A DNA stretch of 64,000 nt, from assembly GCA_012931725.1 (NCBI GenBank), contig CM022944.1, positions 115,814,771 through 115,878,770 on the forward strand. The letters are read 5' to 3'. This document shows, in pieces, positions 25,115 through 38,200 of the stretch. The translations under genes and the position numbers were made by a program. Positions within the stretch are counted from its first letter, which is position 1; the number at the start of each line of letters is the position of its first letter. A model generated the notes under the pieces. It did no database searches. It saw only the letters and a program-made list of their open reading frames with translations, and had not been told where the DNA came from. The DNA comes from Litsea cubeba (taxonomy: Eukaryota; Streptophyta; Magnoliopsida; Laurales; Lauraceae).

Positions 25115-27121
25115 TGTTGGGATTGGTGTATGCCCTAAAGCCCACTAGTTGCACTCTCATCTTTTGTTACTGGATATTTACTGGTTATTTAATGGAAAGA
25201 CTCTTTTATGCTTAAACATGTATATATGTATGGTTGTGTAAGGCCCATTGTTTCTAATAAATGAATTAGGTGTGTAGTGTCTACGCACAGATAGGTTTAA
25301 TTCATGGACAACTGGAAACATCATATTTGTTCATAACTGAAAGATGGAGCTGGGCACTTCATCTTGGTAGAAGTTATAATGAGAGACTCTCTTGTATTCA
25401 TGGTGACTTACCTAAGTCATGGGAGGGCTTTCCCGGATTCATCTCATTAGTGCATATGCAATGCATTGAACAGGACCATGGTAGGTGTGATCTCTAAAAT
25501 AGTACTATCACAGAGAGAGATCAAGTCACCTCATGCTACTGAGTGACCGGTGCTCTTAATCTTGAGCATTTGTGGATAAACTGACGAAGTCAAGTTCTTA
25601 TGCTTAAATTCACTATGGGTGAGATTCTTTTCATGGGTCAACAACTCTGTGTTTTGGGTACTCGGACTTGATCAGTTGGGACGTGCAGATGCAATATAGA
25701 ATCTATGCCATCTGATGATGGACTAATCGTCCCCTTAGAATTATCCGATTAATCATCAAAATCTAAGATCTTAGTATATGGATGTTCCATATGGATATTG
25801 AACTTGTGGGTCGCTCCCTGGATCAAGAGAATGATATTCGAATGATGATTATGTTAAGGATATGAAGTTCTAAGGTTTAGATGTAATCGGGAAGGTTGAT
25901 AGTACAATTGATAACCTGACTCGATTATGGATGTTACATAGAGGGGCATTCAGGTCATTACACTTAGTAGGTCGAAGACAACCGTCATTTTATGACGAGC
26001 TTATTATATTATATATTTGTCCTTGGAGTTCAACCATAACTCTTTAGTGGAATGAGTTGAGGTTAAAATGGTCTTAATGTTGCTATGGGTTTAGCATGGA
26101 CATTTTGGTCATTTTGGGAGCCAATGGCAAATATGTCTTTTGGTCCCTTCTCTAGTCACTTACCAAGATTGGCATGGTTTCCTAAAATGTTTAGATAACA
26201 TAAGGATGAATTATTTTAGTGGAAAAATAATTTTGAGTTTAAATTCAAATAGGCCTTTGATGGCATACATGAATTTAACTCTAGATAAATTGTATGTGGG
26301 CCATGGTGTGCATTATCATGAGGGACGTCCATAATAGGATTTCCATGGGTAAGGTTTCCAATTTTAAGTAGGTCTCTCTACTTGGAAAGTTGGACTCTTC
26401 TTCGGATAAGTATTCCTATGAGAAAGTTTCCTTTTTGGATTAGGAACTTAAATTAGTAAGTGTTCTACAACTAGGATTACTAATTGCATGGGAAGTTCCT
26501 TAAAGTTTCCTTTTCTAATTGGATTGTATCTAAAAGGAAATAAGTCTTAAGATTATACTTTCCTTTTAGGACATCTTTAAGAATGAGGAGAGATAAACTT
26601 TTAGGAAAGGTTTCCTCAAAGTTTCTATAAAAGAAACTACATACCCCTTGGACGTCCAACATAGAAAAGAGAGTGCAAGAGTGCCACACGTCCAGCCCTT
26701 TGGAGGTTTTCTTCTTCATTGAAGAAGGCTTAAGGTCTGAGATTTTTCCTTGGAGAAATAGTTTTCAATTCCTAGATTAAGATCCCACCATCTTAGCCAA
26801 TCAGATTTGGAAGTGAGATAGAGGAGAAGATCAAAGGCAATACTAGTGCAGAAAATTCCAGCAACTTGTTTACTAATTGCAAGTCTGAGTTCGGGCCTTT
26901 GGATCTATTTTTTCAGAGATTTGAAGTCTACAAATCTTCGAGGTAATAGTCTTCTTCATTCTCCTTTAATTACACACTTGTTGGTCATGAATTCATGGAG
27001 TTCTCATGCGATTACTATGGCTGATTTATGCTGTCCAAATCAGAATTTTTAAAATCTGTCATGTTTCAAATTAGCTATGAATGTCTTCCGCTAATTCAGA
27101 TCTGAATCGCAGTTTCTTTCA
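25115..27121 (+). repeat. Copia 5' LTR (2,007 bp)
   Basis: Begins TGTTGGGATTGG and ends TTTCTTTCA. Near-identical to 32773-34777. Small open frames inside it recur in the other LTR and are not genes. Confidence 0.95.
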
Positions 27122-27122
27122 G

Positions 27123-27135
27123 TGGTATCAGAGCC
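27123..27135 (+). promoter_or_regulatory. Copia primer-binding site (initiator tRNA-Met)
   Basis: TGGTATCAGAGCC lies one base after the 5' LTR. This is the usual primer site for minus-strand DNA synthesis in plant copia elements. Confidence 0.9.
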
Positions 27136-28871
27136 ACTCCATGTGAAATCATGATCCCATGTTGTGTATAATTAATCCTAGATTGATTATGGGTATGGTG
27201 GCACCCTATTAAAGTTATGTTGTGATGCATGTTGTGTGCAAGTTTCATTAACATTGCTGGAATTTATTTTCCAGATTTGTTTAATGATGCATATAGTGTG
27301 TTTGCATGCACTAACCTCTTTGTTTGTAGCCGTATATTGCATCCTTGATGGTTCGTATGATTGTTATGTGGATTTGGATGTTTTTTCAATAGTTGGAAAG
27401 TGTACGATTGCGCGTTTAGCAATCATAGGAAGTTGTAATTCTTTCTTTACTTTTATTCCAACTAGTCTTGATGTAAGCTTTCTTGAAAAGCATAGGTATC
27501 TCCAATGTAATTTGGGTTTTTGCTTTTTATGGGTTTGCTTGTATAGATTTAATTTATTGGAACAAGCAAGAAGAAGAAAGTTTCAAGAAAGGTTGCAAGT
27601 AACCGGATTTCTTAGTGGTGGAGGAGACAACACTTCTTGGTGAAAGATGAGATCTATTCTTGATGTCCTAGTTCGATAAGGATTGGAAGTCCGAAGAGCA
27701 AGGAGCCATCAAGGATTGCATACTTTTATTTGCTTTTATATATGGAATGCATGGATGAATGCTTTATATAATTGCTATAATTGTCACCTAGAAACATGGC
27801 CACCATTAGGTTCTAAAATTGGCATCTTTTTGTATTAGATTGTTTTTAGTTTGGCAAATTGTTTTAAACGGAACTTAGACCAGCGCCTTCTATTTTGTCT
27901 AAGGTTTAAAATTGGATAGGGATTAGTTTATCTTGGTGCCCTTGGTTTCCAAAGAAGGCTAAACTAAAATCTAATTAGATGCTACCTATGGGTTTTCATA
28001 ACCCAAGATAGGTTTTTGACTCTTTGAAGGGATTTGCTCAAATGTTTTAAAGCAAAGGTTATTTAATTTTAAGATGACTTAAGTCATAAATTTAATTAAC
28101 CAAGTTTGCTAGATTTAAAAAGAGCTTTTGAGTAAAACAATGTAAAGGTCAAAAAGTATAAACCCTAGCGATAAATAATCAAGTGGGAGAGGGGTTTTAG
28201 GAAAGACCCCACGGCCTTCCATTTTCGGTTCATGTTATCTCATTAAGGTGTTAGTAGGAGCAGCCACCCCTTCGGTGGAGTTCTTTACTAAAGACCGCTT
28301 TGATGGGTTAATGGGTGAACTAATGTGAATATTCATAATGAGGTGTTAGTAGGAGCGGCCATCCCTTCGGTGGAGTTCTTTACTAAAGATCACTTCTATA
28401 GAATGTCAATGAAGTGTTGGTGGGAGCGGCCATCCCTTCGGTGGAGCTCTTTACTAAAGTTCACTTCTAGAAAGGATAAAAGTCTCTTCCCTCCGGAAGA
28501 CTTAATCATGGACATTCTGGGAAATTTCATAAGAGATGGTTATACACTTGACATAAGACGGTAATGACCTCTCCCTAGGAGTTAAAGGTTATTTGTCATA
28601 TGAGGCCAAACCAATCAGTGATTGGACTACCACTGGATGTGTATCCAGATAGTGATAATCCAAATAAGTATGCCTTAATTCAACGTGACTGTAGGCTCGG
28701 CCATCCCTTTGATGGAGGGTCTATGAGGAGGTTGAAACACTAATACATTATGATTGGGGTTTAATAATGTAAAAAGTTTTGTGCTTTGTTTTTCCTTTTA
28801 TAACAAGCACCATATGCATATTACATATATACTGCATGTCTAATTATAAACCGTTTTATATCCAGAGAGAG
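27136..28871 (+). other. Copia untranslated leader
   Basis: About 1.7 kb lies between the primer site and the gag start codon. It contains no long reading frame and includes the 28249-28470 repeat. The 135-codon open frame at 27236-27643 has no gag motif and is probably spurious. Confidence 0.6.
28249..28470 (+). repeat. Tandem repeat in the copia leader
   Basis: Three diverged copies of a 70-90-bp unit have the core GTGTTAGTAGGAGCGGCCAT followed by CCCTTCGGTGGAGTTCTTTA. A partial copy (GGCTCGGCCATCCCTTTGAT) lies near 28695. The core contains self-complementary GC-rich stretches and could fold in RNA. Confidence 0.7.
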
Positions 28872-31800
28872 ATGGGTAAAGATTCTTTTAGTCCGCTGAT
28901 GTGCATTCTTCGTGAGAACAAACTGACTGGCCCTAACTACGTAGATTGGAAGAGAAATCTTGACATAGTACTCACTGCTGAGGAGTACAAGTATGTCTTG
29001 CTGGAAAACTGTCCCGATATTGATGCTAATTCTATTGATGACCAGCGAGAGGCTGAGAGGAAATGGAAGAAAGCGAATAGCATGGCTAAATGCTACATGC
29101 TCGTTTCCATGTGGACACAGCCTATGAAATCATGATGTCCTTATCTGAGATGTTTGCAGACAAGAGCAGGCCATCTGCTATGAGGACTATCATGAATGCT
29201 AGGATGGCTGAAGGAACACCTGTCAGAGAGCATATGCTCAAGCTGATGGATTGTTTCAATGAAGCTGAGATTCTAGGGGCTGAGATTGATGCAGGGAGTC
29301 AAACTGACATGATTCTCGAAACTCTGCCGGACTCTTTCAATCAGTTCAAGGTCAATTTCAATATGAGCAAGATGGACATGACTCTACCTGAGTTAATGAA
29401 AGAACTCCAGGCGGCAGAGGCCATCATGAAGCCTAAAGCCCAAGCTCATTTTTTCCAGTCTTCCTCTAAACTAAACCCGAAAGGGAAGAAGTTCAAGAAG
29501 AAGCAGAATAAGGGAAAAGGGCATAAAAAGGACAATGCTGGTAATAAGAAGGACAAGGGTACAGATGGAAAGCCCAAAGGGAAATGCTTCAAGTGTGGCC
29601 TCAAAGGTCATTGGAAGAAAGATTGTCCCAAGTTCCTGGCCTCAGTTAAGAAAGGTACATCTTTTTCATACTACATTGAAACTTGTCTAGTGGTTGATTC
29701 TACTGACTCATGGATAGTAGACTCAGGAGCCACTAATCATATCTGCAATTCATTACAGGGGTTTCAAATAACGCAGAGAATTGAGAAAGGAGAGTTTGCC
29801 TTTAGAGTCGAAACTGGAGCTAAAGTTTGGGCAGTTGCAGTAGGAGTTGTTACCTTACATTTTCCATGTGATAGGATATTAGTTTTAAATAATATTTTCT
29901 ATGTTCCGGACATGAGGAAGAATTTAATTTCAGTTTCCAAATTAATTGAATTTAATTATTCAGTTTCTTTCCATTCTGGTATTGATATCAGTAGAGATGG
30001 AAATATTATATGTTCCGGTAGAATACATGACAACTTATTTTATATATATCCTATTGCTCCCACACTGCATAATGTACAACAAGAAAGCTCAACTTCTCTT
30101 AAGAGAAAGGTATCTTCAATCAATGACACATATCTTTGGCACTTACGTTTGGGTCACATTAACCTAAAACGGATTCAGAGGTTGGTAGAAGATGGGCCTT
30201 TAAGCTCATTAGATTTCGAACCTTTTCCTCAGTGCGAATCTTGTCTCAAGGGAAAGATGACCAAACGGTCACTCTCTGGAAAGGGACTAAAGTCAAAGGA
30301 GTTGCTAGAATTGATTCACACTGATGTGTGTGGTCCTATGAATAAACCGGCTCGAGGAGGGTATGAGTATTACATCACCTTCACCGATGATTACTCTAGG
30401 TATGGATATGTATACTTAATGCAACGCAAGTCTGAGGCGTTTGATAAGTTCAAGCAATTCAAGGCTGAGGCGGAGCTACAACTAGGGAAACATATCAAAG
30501 CCCTTCGATCTGATCGAGGTGGCGAGTACCTCCTGGGTGAGTTCAAGGAGTACCTCACACAACATGGGATTGTGTCTCAGTTGTCTGCACCGGGTACACC
30601 CCAGCAAAATGGTGTAGCAGAGAGAATAAACCATACCCTTCTTGATATGGTAAGGTCCATGATGAGTCATGCAACCCTACCGATATCTTTTTGGGGATAT
30701 GCCCTAGAAGCAGCAACATACATTTTAAATCTGGTACCTTCTAAATCAGTACCTAGGACACCCCAAGAAATGTGGACAAGTCGAAAACCTAGTTTGAGAC
30801 ATATTCACATTTGGGGTTGTCCAGCCTATGTACTAAATGATAAAGCTACCAAGCTGGAACCCAGATCAGAAATGTGCTACTTCATTGGGTATCCTAAGGG
30901 AACGAGAGGTGGCATCTTTTATCATCCAAAGGAGCAAAAAGTGCTCATCAGCACTCATGCTAGGTACTTGGAGGATGATTGTATGATGCACCAAGAGCTT
31001 AGTTGTAAAGAAACCCTTGAGGAGATTCTTCCGGGATCTCCTATAACATCTGTACCAGATCCTGAGACATTAGATAAACAAGATATTCCTTTAAACACTC
31101 CGGAGCCTCGTCAAAGTGGGAGAATTTCTAGACAGCCAGAAAGATATCTAGGAGTGTCTTTTAAGACAGACTCTGAAGATCTGGTTGAGGATCCTACTAG
31201 TTATGACGAAGCAGTAACGGATATAGATGCTGACATGTGGCAGCAAGCGATGAAATCTGAAATGGATTCTTTGTATTCCAATCAAGTCTGGGAACTTGTA
31301 GATGCACCTGAAGGGATTAAACCCAAGTGGGTCTACAAGAGAAAGAGAGGAGTGGATGGGAAGGTGGAAACCTTCAAAGCAAGACTGGTGGCGAAAGGAT
31401 ATACTCAGAAAGAGGGTATCGATTATGAGGAAACCTTTTCACCAGTGGCTATGCTTAAGTCCATAAGGATTCTCTTGGCCATCGCATGTCATTATGACTA
31501 CGAGATATGGCAGATGGATGTCAAGACAGCTTTTCTTAATGGAAGTCTTGACGAATGCATCTATATGATGCAACCAGAGGGCTTCATTGCTGGTGGCCAA
31601 GATAACATGGTTTGTAAACTTAAGAAGTCCATTTATGGACTTAAGCAAGCATCTAGAGCATGGAACATCAAGTTTAATCAGGCAGTCAAATCCTTTGGCT
31701 TTGATCAAAACATTGATGAACCATGTATGTATAAGAAAGGAAATGGGAAAGCAGTTGCATTTTTGGTTCTGTATGTAGATGACATATTACTCGTAGGAAA

Positions 31801-32758
31801 TGATGTAGGTTTATTGTCATCCACAAAGGTTTGGTTATCCTCTCAATTTCAGATGAAGGATTTGGGTGAGGCCAGCTATATCTTAGGGACCAAGCTTTTG
31901 CGTGATCGCAAGAATAAGATGTTAGCCTTATCCCAATCTTCATATATTGAGAAGATATTGGTCAAGTTTAACATGCATGACTCCAAGAAGGGCCTCCTAC
32001 CTTCTAGACATGGAGTACCACTGTCTCGAGATCAATGTCCAAAGACATCTGAAGAGATAGAGAGCATGAGGAGGTTTCCATATGCGTCCGCTGTTGGAAG
32101 CCTCATGTATGCTATGTTATGTACTAGACCAGATATTTGCTTTGCCGTTGGCATGGTTAGCAGATATCAGTCAAACCCTGGACCTATGCATTGGACAGCT
32201 GTTAAGCATATATTCAAGTATCTTCGGAGAACGAAAGATTATATGCTAACCTTTCGAGCAGATGATCTAACGCCATTGGCGAATACAGACTCTGATTTCC
32301 AATCTGATAGTGATGCCAGAAAGTCTACCTCAGGGTACGTCTTTACTCTGTCAGGAGGGGCTATATCATGGAGAAGTGTCAAGCAATCCTGTATAGCTAA
32401 TTCTACCATGGAAGCAGAGTATGTGGCGGCATCGGAAGCTGCGAAGGAAGCGGTATGGCTCAGACAATTCCTATTGGAATTGGGAGTTGTTCCTGCAGTG
32501 CATAAACCGATTGTCATGTACTGCGATAACACTGGTGCTGTAGCACAGTGCAAAGAGCCCGGGAATCACAAGAAAGGCAAGCACATTCAGAGAAAGTACC
32601 ACTTGATCCGGGAATTCATTCAGGATGGACAGATAGTGGTGGAGCATATTGCTTCAGGAAATAACTTAGCTGACCCATTCACTAAGACTCTTACTGAGAA
32701 AGTCTTCACTTCTCATGTTGAGTCTATGGGTGTTAGGTTAGGAAGTAGTGATCTTTAG
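28872..32758 (+). pseudogene. Copia gag-pol polyprotein, frameshifted in gag
   Basis: Starts MGKDSFSPLMCILRENKL, with the copia gag core NYVDWKRNLDIVL. Near 29115 the frame breaks: the first frame ends at 29135, and the second continues with DTAYEIMMSLSEMF to the stop at 32758. By comparison with copia relatives about a dozen codons seem lost there, so gag is probably not functional. The rest is open: CCHC zinc knuckle CFKCGLKGHWKKDC, protease DSWIVDSGATNH, pre-integrase WHLRLGHINLKR, integrase core HTDVCGP, DDYSRYGYVYL, SDRGGEYL and TPQQNGVAER, reverse transcriptase with QMDVKTAFLNG and YVDDILLVGND, and RNase H ending ANSTMEAEYVA. Over 1,200 codons without a stop after the break fits the low LTR divergence. 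Confidence 0.9.
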
Positions 32759-32760
32759 TG

Positions 32761-32772
32761 CAAGTGGGAGTT
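32761..32772 (+). promoter_or_regulatory. Copia polypurine tract
   Basis: CAAGTGGGAGTT sits directly before the TGTTGGGA of the 3' LTR, three bases after the pol stop codon. It is the usual start site of plus-strand DNA. Confidence 0.8.
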
Positions 32773-34777
32773 TGTTGGGATTGGTGTATGCCCTAAAGCC
32801 CACTAGCTGCACTCTCATCTTTTGTTACTGGATATTTACTGGTTATTTAATGGAAAGACTCTTTTATGCTTAAACATGTATATATGTATGGTTGTGTAAG
32901 GCCCATTGTTTCTAGTAAATGAATTAGGTGTGTAGTGTCTACGCACAGATAGGTCTAATTCATGGACAACTGGAAACATCATATTTGTTCATAACTGAAA
33001 GATGGAGCTGGGCACTTCATCTTGGTAGAAGTTATAATGAGAGACTCTCCTGTATTCAGGGTGACTTACCTAAGTCATGGGAGGGCTTTCCCGGATTCAT
33101 CTCATTAGTGCATATGCAATGCATTGAACAGGACCATGGTAGGTGTGATCTCTAAAATAGTACTATCACAGAGAGAGATCAAGTCACCTCATGCTACTGA
33201 GTGACCGGTGCTCTTAATCTTGAGCATTTGTGGATGAACTGACGAAGTCAAGTCTTGTGCTTTAATTCACTATGGGTGAGATTCTTTTCATGGGTCAACA
33301 GCTCTGTGTTTTGGGTACTCGGACTTGATCAGTTGGGACGTGCAGATGCAATATAGAATCTATGCCATCTGATGATGGAATAATCGTCCCCTTAGAATTA
33401 TCCGATTAATCATCAAAATCTAAGATCTTAGTATATGGATGTTCCATAGGATATTGAACTTGTGGGTCGCTCCCTGGATCAAGAGAATGATATTCGAATG
33501 ATGATTATGTTAAGGATATGAAGTTCTAAGGTTTAGATGTAATCGGGAAGGTTGATAGTACAATTGATAACCTGACTCGATTACGAATGTTACATAGAGG
33601 GGCATTCAGGTCATTACACTTAGTAGGTCGAAGACAACCGTCATTTTATGACGAGCATATTATATTATATATTTGTCCTTGGAGTTCAACCATAACTCTT
33701 TAGTGGAATGAGTTGAGGTTAAAATGGTCTTAATGTTGCTATGGGTTTAGCATGGACATTTTGGTCATTTTGGGAGCCAATGGCAAATATGTCTTTTGGT
33801 CCCTTCTCTAGTCACTTACCAAGACTGGCATGGTTTCCTAAAATGTTTAGATAACATAAGGATGAATTATTTTAGTGAAAAAATAATTTTGAGTTTAAAT
33901 TCAAATAGGCCTTTGATGGCATACATGAATTTAACTCTAGATAAATTGTATGTGGGCCATGGTGTGCATTATCATGAGGGACGTCCATAATAGGATTTCC
34001 ATGGGTAAGGTTTCCAATTTTAAGTAGGTCTCTCTACTTGGAAAGTTGGACTCTTCTTCGGATAAGTATTCCTATGAGAAAGTTTCCTTTTTGGATTAGG
34101 AACTTAAATTAGTAAGTGTTCTACAACTAGGATTACTAATTGCATGGGAAGTTCCTTAAAGTTTCCTTTTCTAATTGGATTGTATCTAAAAGGAAATAAG
34201 CCTTTAGATTATACTTTCCTTTTAGGACATCTTTAAGAATGAGGAGAGATAAACTTTTAGGAAAGGTTTCCTCAAAGTTTCTATAAAAGAAACTACATAC
34301 CCCTTGGACGTCCAACATAGAAAAGAGAGTGCAAGAGTGCCACACGTCCAGCCCTTTGGAGGTTTTCTTCTTCATTGAAGAAGGCTTAAGGTCTGAGATT
34401 TTTCCTTGGAGAAATAGTTTTCAATTCCTAGATTAAGATCCCACCATCTTAGCCAATCAGATTTGGAAGTGAGATAGAGGAGAAGATCAAAGGCAATACT
34501 AGTGCAGAAAATTCCAGCAACTTGTTTGCTAATTGCAAGTCTGAGTTCGGGCCTTTGGATCTATTTTTTCAGAGATTTGAAGTCTACAAATCTTCGAGGT
34601 AATAGTCTTCTTCATTCTCCTTTAATTATACACTTGTTGGTCATGAATTCATGGAGTTCTCATGCGATTACTATGGATGATTTATGCTGTCCAAATTAGA
34701 ATTTTTAAAATTTGTCATGTTTCAAATTAGCCATGAATGTCTTCCGCTAATTCAGATCTAAATCGCAGTTTCTTTCA
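32773..34777 (+). repeat. Copia 3' LTR (2,005 bp)
   Basis: Direct copy of 25115-27121 with TG...CA ends, followed by GAACG at 34778-34782. Confidence 0.95.
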
Positions 34778-35221
34778 GAACGCTAACAGCGTTTCTGAAT
34801 CTTTACAACCAGGGTACAAACCACGCTGGGAAGCCTCCAACATAATTTCAAAGTTTCGCACATCATCTATCCCTAGGGTATCATCCATCATGTAAGTCCC
34901 CCTGCCATGGTCCTCTAGTAACTCATTATATCCATCCCGGTCCTCATCCGATTCATCCTCGCTATCATCCGATTCATCGGATTGTGCAAGTTCCCCATGC
35001 TGCAACCAGGTGTCGTAGGATACCAACATCCCACGTACGAGTAGATGGTTTCTCACAATCTCATAATCATGGTCAAAACTATTGCAGTAATAGTTACGTG
35101 GGCACTTGATCACTCTACTCCCACATGAATTTGCCTTTGCAAATTCAATAAAAGAATTCACCCCGTCTATATACGGCTGACTGAATCTATTATGATACAG
35201 TAGCATCCAACTCTTGTCCAT

Positions 35222-38200
35222 ATCTGTTCATATATATGTAAGGTGGTGGTTAACTCAAACTCAACCATTAGATGGTATAAAAATAAAATGTAAAAAAGAA
35301 ATGAATGATAAGATATCCATTAAACTCAAATTTGGGTTGCATCAACATATCTTCTCCCTGAATCTAATTTTTCTATGCAACTCAAATCTCAGCATTCATG
35401 AATCTCGCCCCATGCCCATATGATATGCATGTTTTTCACAATCAATCTACACATTTATTTTACTCAATCCATTCAACTAATTTCCCATCTACAATCATAA
35501 GAAACAATGTTTCTTTCAAACAGAGGAATTAAGATTCAAATGAGATACCTGCTCGCACATAGTGATAGGATTCCTCTGCTGCTACTCTCAAAGCTCCAAC
35601 CTAACAAGAGAAAAAAAAAAAGGAAATCAGATTCTGGGTTGAAGCTAAAGTGGATTTCGTCCGTATTTTGCACCAAATGGAAACTAACACAGCTTCAAAA
35701 GGGGAAAAATCGAGCTTTAATTTATCATACACAATGAAAGCCTTAAGGCAGTTCGCTGAGACCAGCTAATGTGCCAAAAGTAGTGCATAGTATGAAAAAT
35801 TCATTTATGTTATACATCAAGCTTTGCTTCTAAAAAAAAAATTCACATGAATGCACAGAAGGCCAAATTAAGAAACACTGGACTCATTATGCTAAGAGAA
35901 AACCTTTTGCTAACAATATCTACATGTCCTTTTGTGATAGAGGGAATTGAAGTGTTAAATTGTGATAGAGAGAGAAGATGAAGATGAAGATGAACAAAGG
36001 GTGCAAAGGCCCCAACCAGGAAACTCTAGTTTTATGTTTGTTAGTGTTTGGAACCCCATGAACATGTCGTCTGATTAAATGCACAAGACCTTGAAGAACT
36101 TGAATATTTGCAGCCGACTTGTGATGCCAACAGCTTACCAAAAAGATATTGTTGATTCTTCAATGCACAAAGGCCTCAAAGCTGGAATCCACATGTGGGC
36201 TGTCAGTAGTAACTACATTATACAAGTTTATTTGGGGAAAAAGACAGAATATGAAATCTTTAGCTGTTTTGATTCACTATACATCTTCATTATATTCTTA
36301 ATCATCATCATTGATTTTACTCATCAATCTGAGGTTGATTTATGCACCACTGTGCATTTCCCAACTTTGCTGCAAGTCTGTACAAGTAAGGCATGTGTGA
36401 GTTACCAAACCATTGATTGGTTGCAAAATTAAAACTAATATAAATTAAGAATTAAGAGATTTTTCATGGTCATAAAAATACAACATCAGTACCAATTATT
36501 TTATACAGGCTTAGACCTGATTATGGTTTTGTCCAATACCTGTCCAATTCAGCTCAACTTATGTCAACAGACTGATTTGGAGCAAATACTTGGGAATTCA
36601 GAGAAAGGGCTTTATGAAAGGAGCGTTGAAGGGGTTATTTTGGTCTTATATTTATCACAAGTTAGAATCAGTCATCGCATCATGCAATGGATGCCAAGAC
36701 CTAGGGTTATCAATGTACCAAGTTGAGCCGAGCTTCACTTTGATGTGTGATGAGATGAACATGAAACGTATTTAGTGTTTGTGATGTGGAACACAAATTC
36801 TTGTATCTGCCCCTTTTTTAGTAGTCTTGTTTTCATGATTGGAAAGAACAAAAATCTAAGAAAAAAAAAATCTCTTCAACAATTTTTTTAAGCCATGTGA
36901 AAACCAATAAGCCAATAGATAGTTGATACCAATTATCAATCTAGACTATATAACCATCATGAATTGGTCATTTGCAATGTTCTCGTATCAAGGAAAAGGA
37001 GGAGAGTTGGATCACAATGACAAAAAAAAAAAAATACATGTTTGTATGGCTACTTTTCTAAAAGAAAAAGGTGTGTGGAAAGCCAAAATACTTTTCCACA
37101 AGTTATTAATTTTGTGCTGCCCATATCTTAATGAGATTTCTGGACAAAATTACAGCTGTGTGAGATCTGAATGACTGAGCTTGAAACTCATAAAAATATA
37201 AAAATGTCTTCCTATTTTTCAGATCAAATGGCCAAAACACTTAATTTTCCAGACCTTTGACCAGATCTACCCTCGTATAAGAACCAAAAATACAGCTGTC
37301 ATGACGGCAACCTTTAGAACATGGTAGCAAGTCATTAACGATAATGAAAGATCTGGTGCAATTAAAGATTCTGACGGCAATACCTTCTTTATAGACAATA
37401 GTCTGACAAGTATATCCGTGTTAATCAAAGGTTATGCCAGAACAGAAATTCCAACAGCCACAATTACTGTGACAAGGATGGATGACTGAAATACAGACCA
37501 AACAGTTTACCACAAACCATACAAGGTCTTCCCAGTAAACATGCAAACGAAGGGAGTTTTAAACGGACTGAGCCAAGGTGGGTAGAAACAAAAGGAGTTT
37601 TAAGTAAGGGTAGAACACACACCCACCCACCTACACAAGTTTTTTTGAGAACTCTCCTTTTACATAGGGTCCGCTTAGAACTTTTTTTATTTACATGGTG
37701 GCCCATGAAGAACTTCCAAGTAGTAACATCCTAGAAGTACCTATATAACAAGGAAACAATATCAAGAAATTAAGATGCTAGGCTTTGAGACAAGTTGATT
37801 CAGCCATATATGTTAATGAACTTAGTCATTGTGCACCCCTAATATGTATACATTTCATAGTGGTATGTCAGGCATATGGATGTCATTGAGTTAAAAGGTC
37901 TTGGTGAAAGAAAAAGATAAAAGGATGAGCTGATGGAATTGTATAATGTTAACATTTAAACACATAATATGCAGGGGAAGTACATCAAGAGTTGAGTAGC
38001 AAAACATCTAAAATATATGTACTAAAGACACAAAAGCAAAGATGAGGGAAAGTAGCATATACCTATGAAAATATGGGTAATGATCGGAATAGTGGGCTTA
38101 ATGTTTCATGCTAGTGGCTTGGTTCCAATTTAGGGAAAAGGTTCCTAATAAAGAGATGCTTGTTTTGACTTCTCATGAATTGAGAGACACTACCTCCAAG

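Larger units (their letters stand above)
25115..34777 (+). mobile_element. Full-length Ty1/copia LTR retrotransposon (9,663 bp)
   Basis: It has two long direct repeats with TG...CA ends (25115-27121 and 32773-34777), a primer site complementary to initiator tRNA-Met at 27123, a gag-pol reading frame in copia order (protease, integrase, reverse transcriptase, RNase H), a purine tract just before the 3' LTR, and GAACG target duplications. The LTRs differ at only about 25-30 positions plus a few indels in about 2,005 bp, so the insertion is recent on an evolutionary scale. The LTR start TGTTGGGATTGGTGTATGCC resembles the Angela/BARE (Tork) group; that clade is an inference. The gag gene carries a small deletion with a frameshift. 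It is inserted antisense to the CACTA transposase. Confidence 0.95.
21952..35221 (-). pseudogene. TNP2-type CACTA transposase, interrupted by a copia element
   Basis: The catalytic transposase (TNPD/TNP2 class). The N-terminal Transpos_assoc domain lies at 35221-34783 (MDKSWMLLYHNRFSQPY...). Reading continues after the copia insertion at 25109 (VIRMLHVKVQ...), then the TNP2 core (CPECGEHRYK, RRLYMSRMTAKEMRWH, FNPFSNMSTSYSMWPV, MWTINDFPAYGNLSGW, HNLDVMHVEKNICENVVG), a DUF4218 region (LFEFGRFFQDLC, REAMLAGPVQYRWMYAIERF) and the C-terminal DUF4216 exon (22683-21952) with an acidic tail. Besides the insertion there is an in-frame TGA at 24956-24954, single-base frameshifts near 24360 and 24255, and two in-frame stops between 23806 and 23740. 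Introns separate the last exons. It lies upstream of the tnpA-like gene on the same strand, as in En/Spm. Confidence 0.85.

Noticed and set aside
25270..27052. Open frames in the 5' LTR that recur at 32928-34699
   Set aside because: They are duplicated because the LTRs are copies; none has a protein motif.
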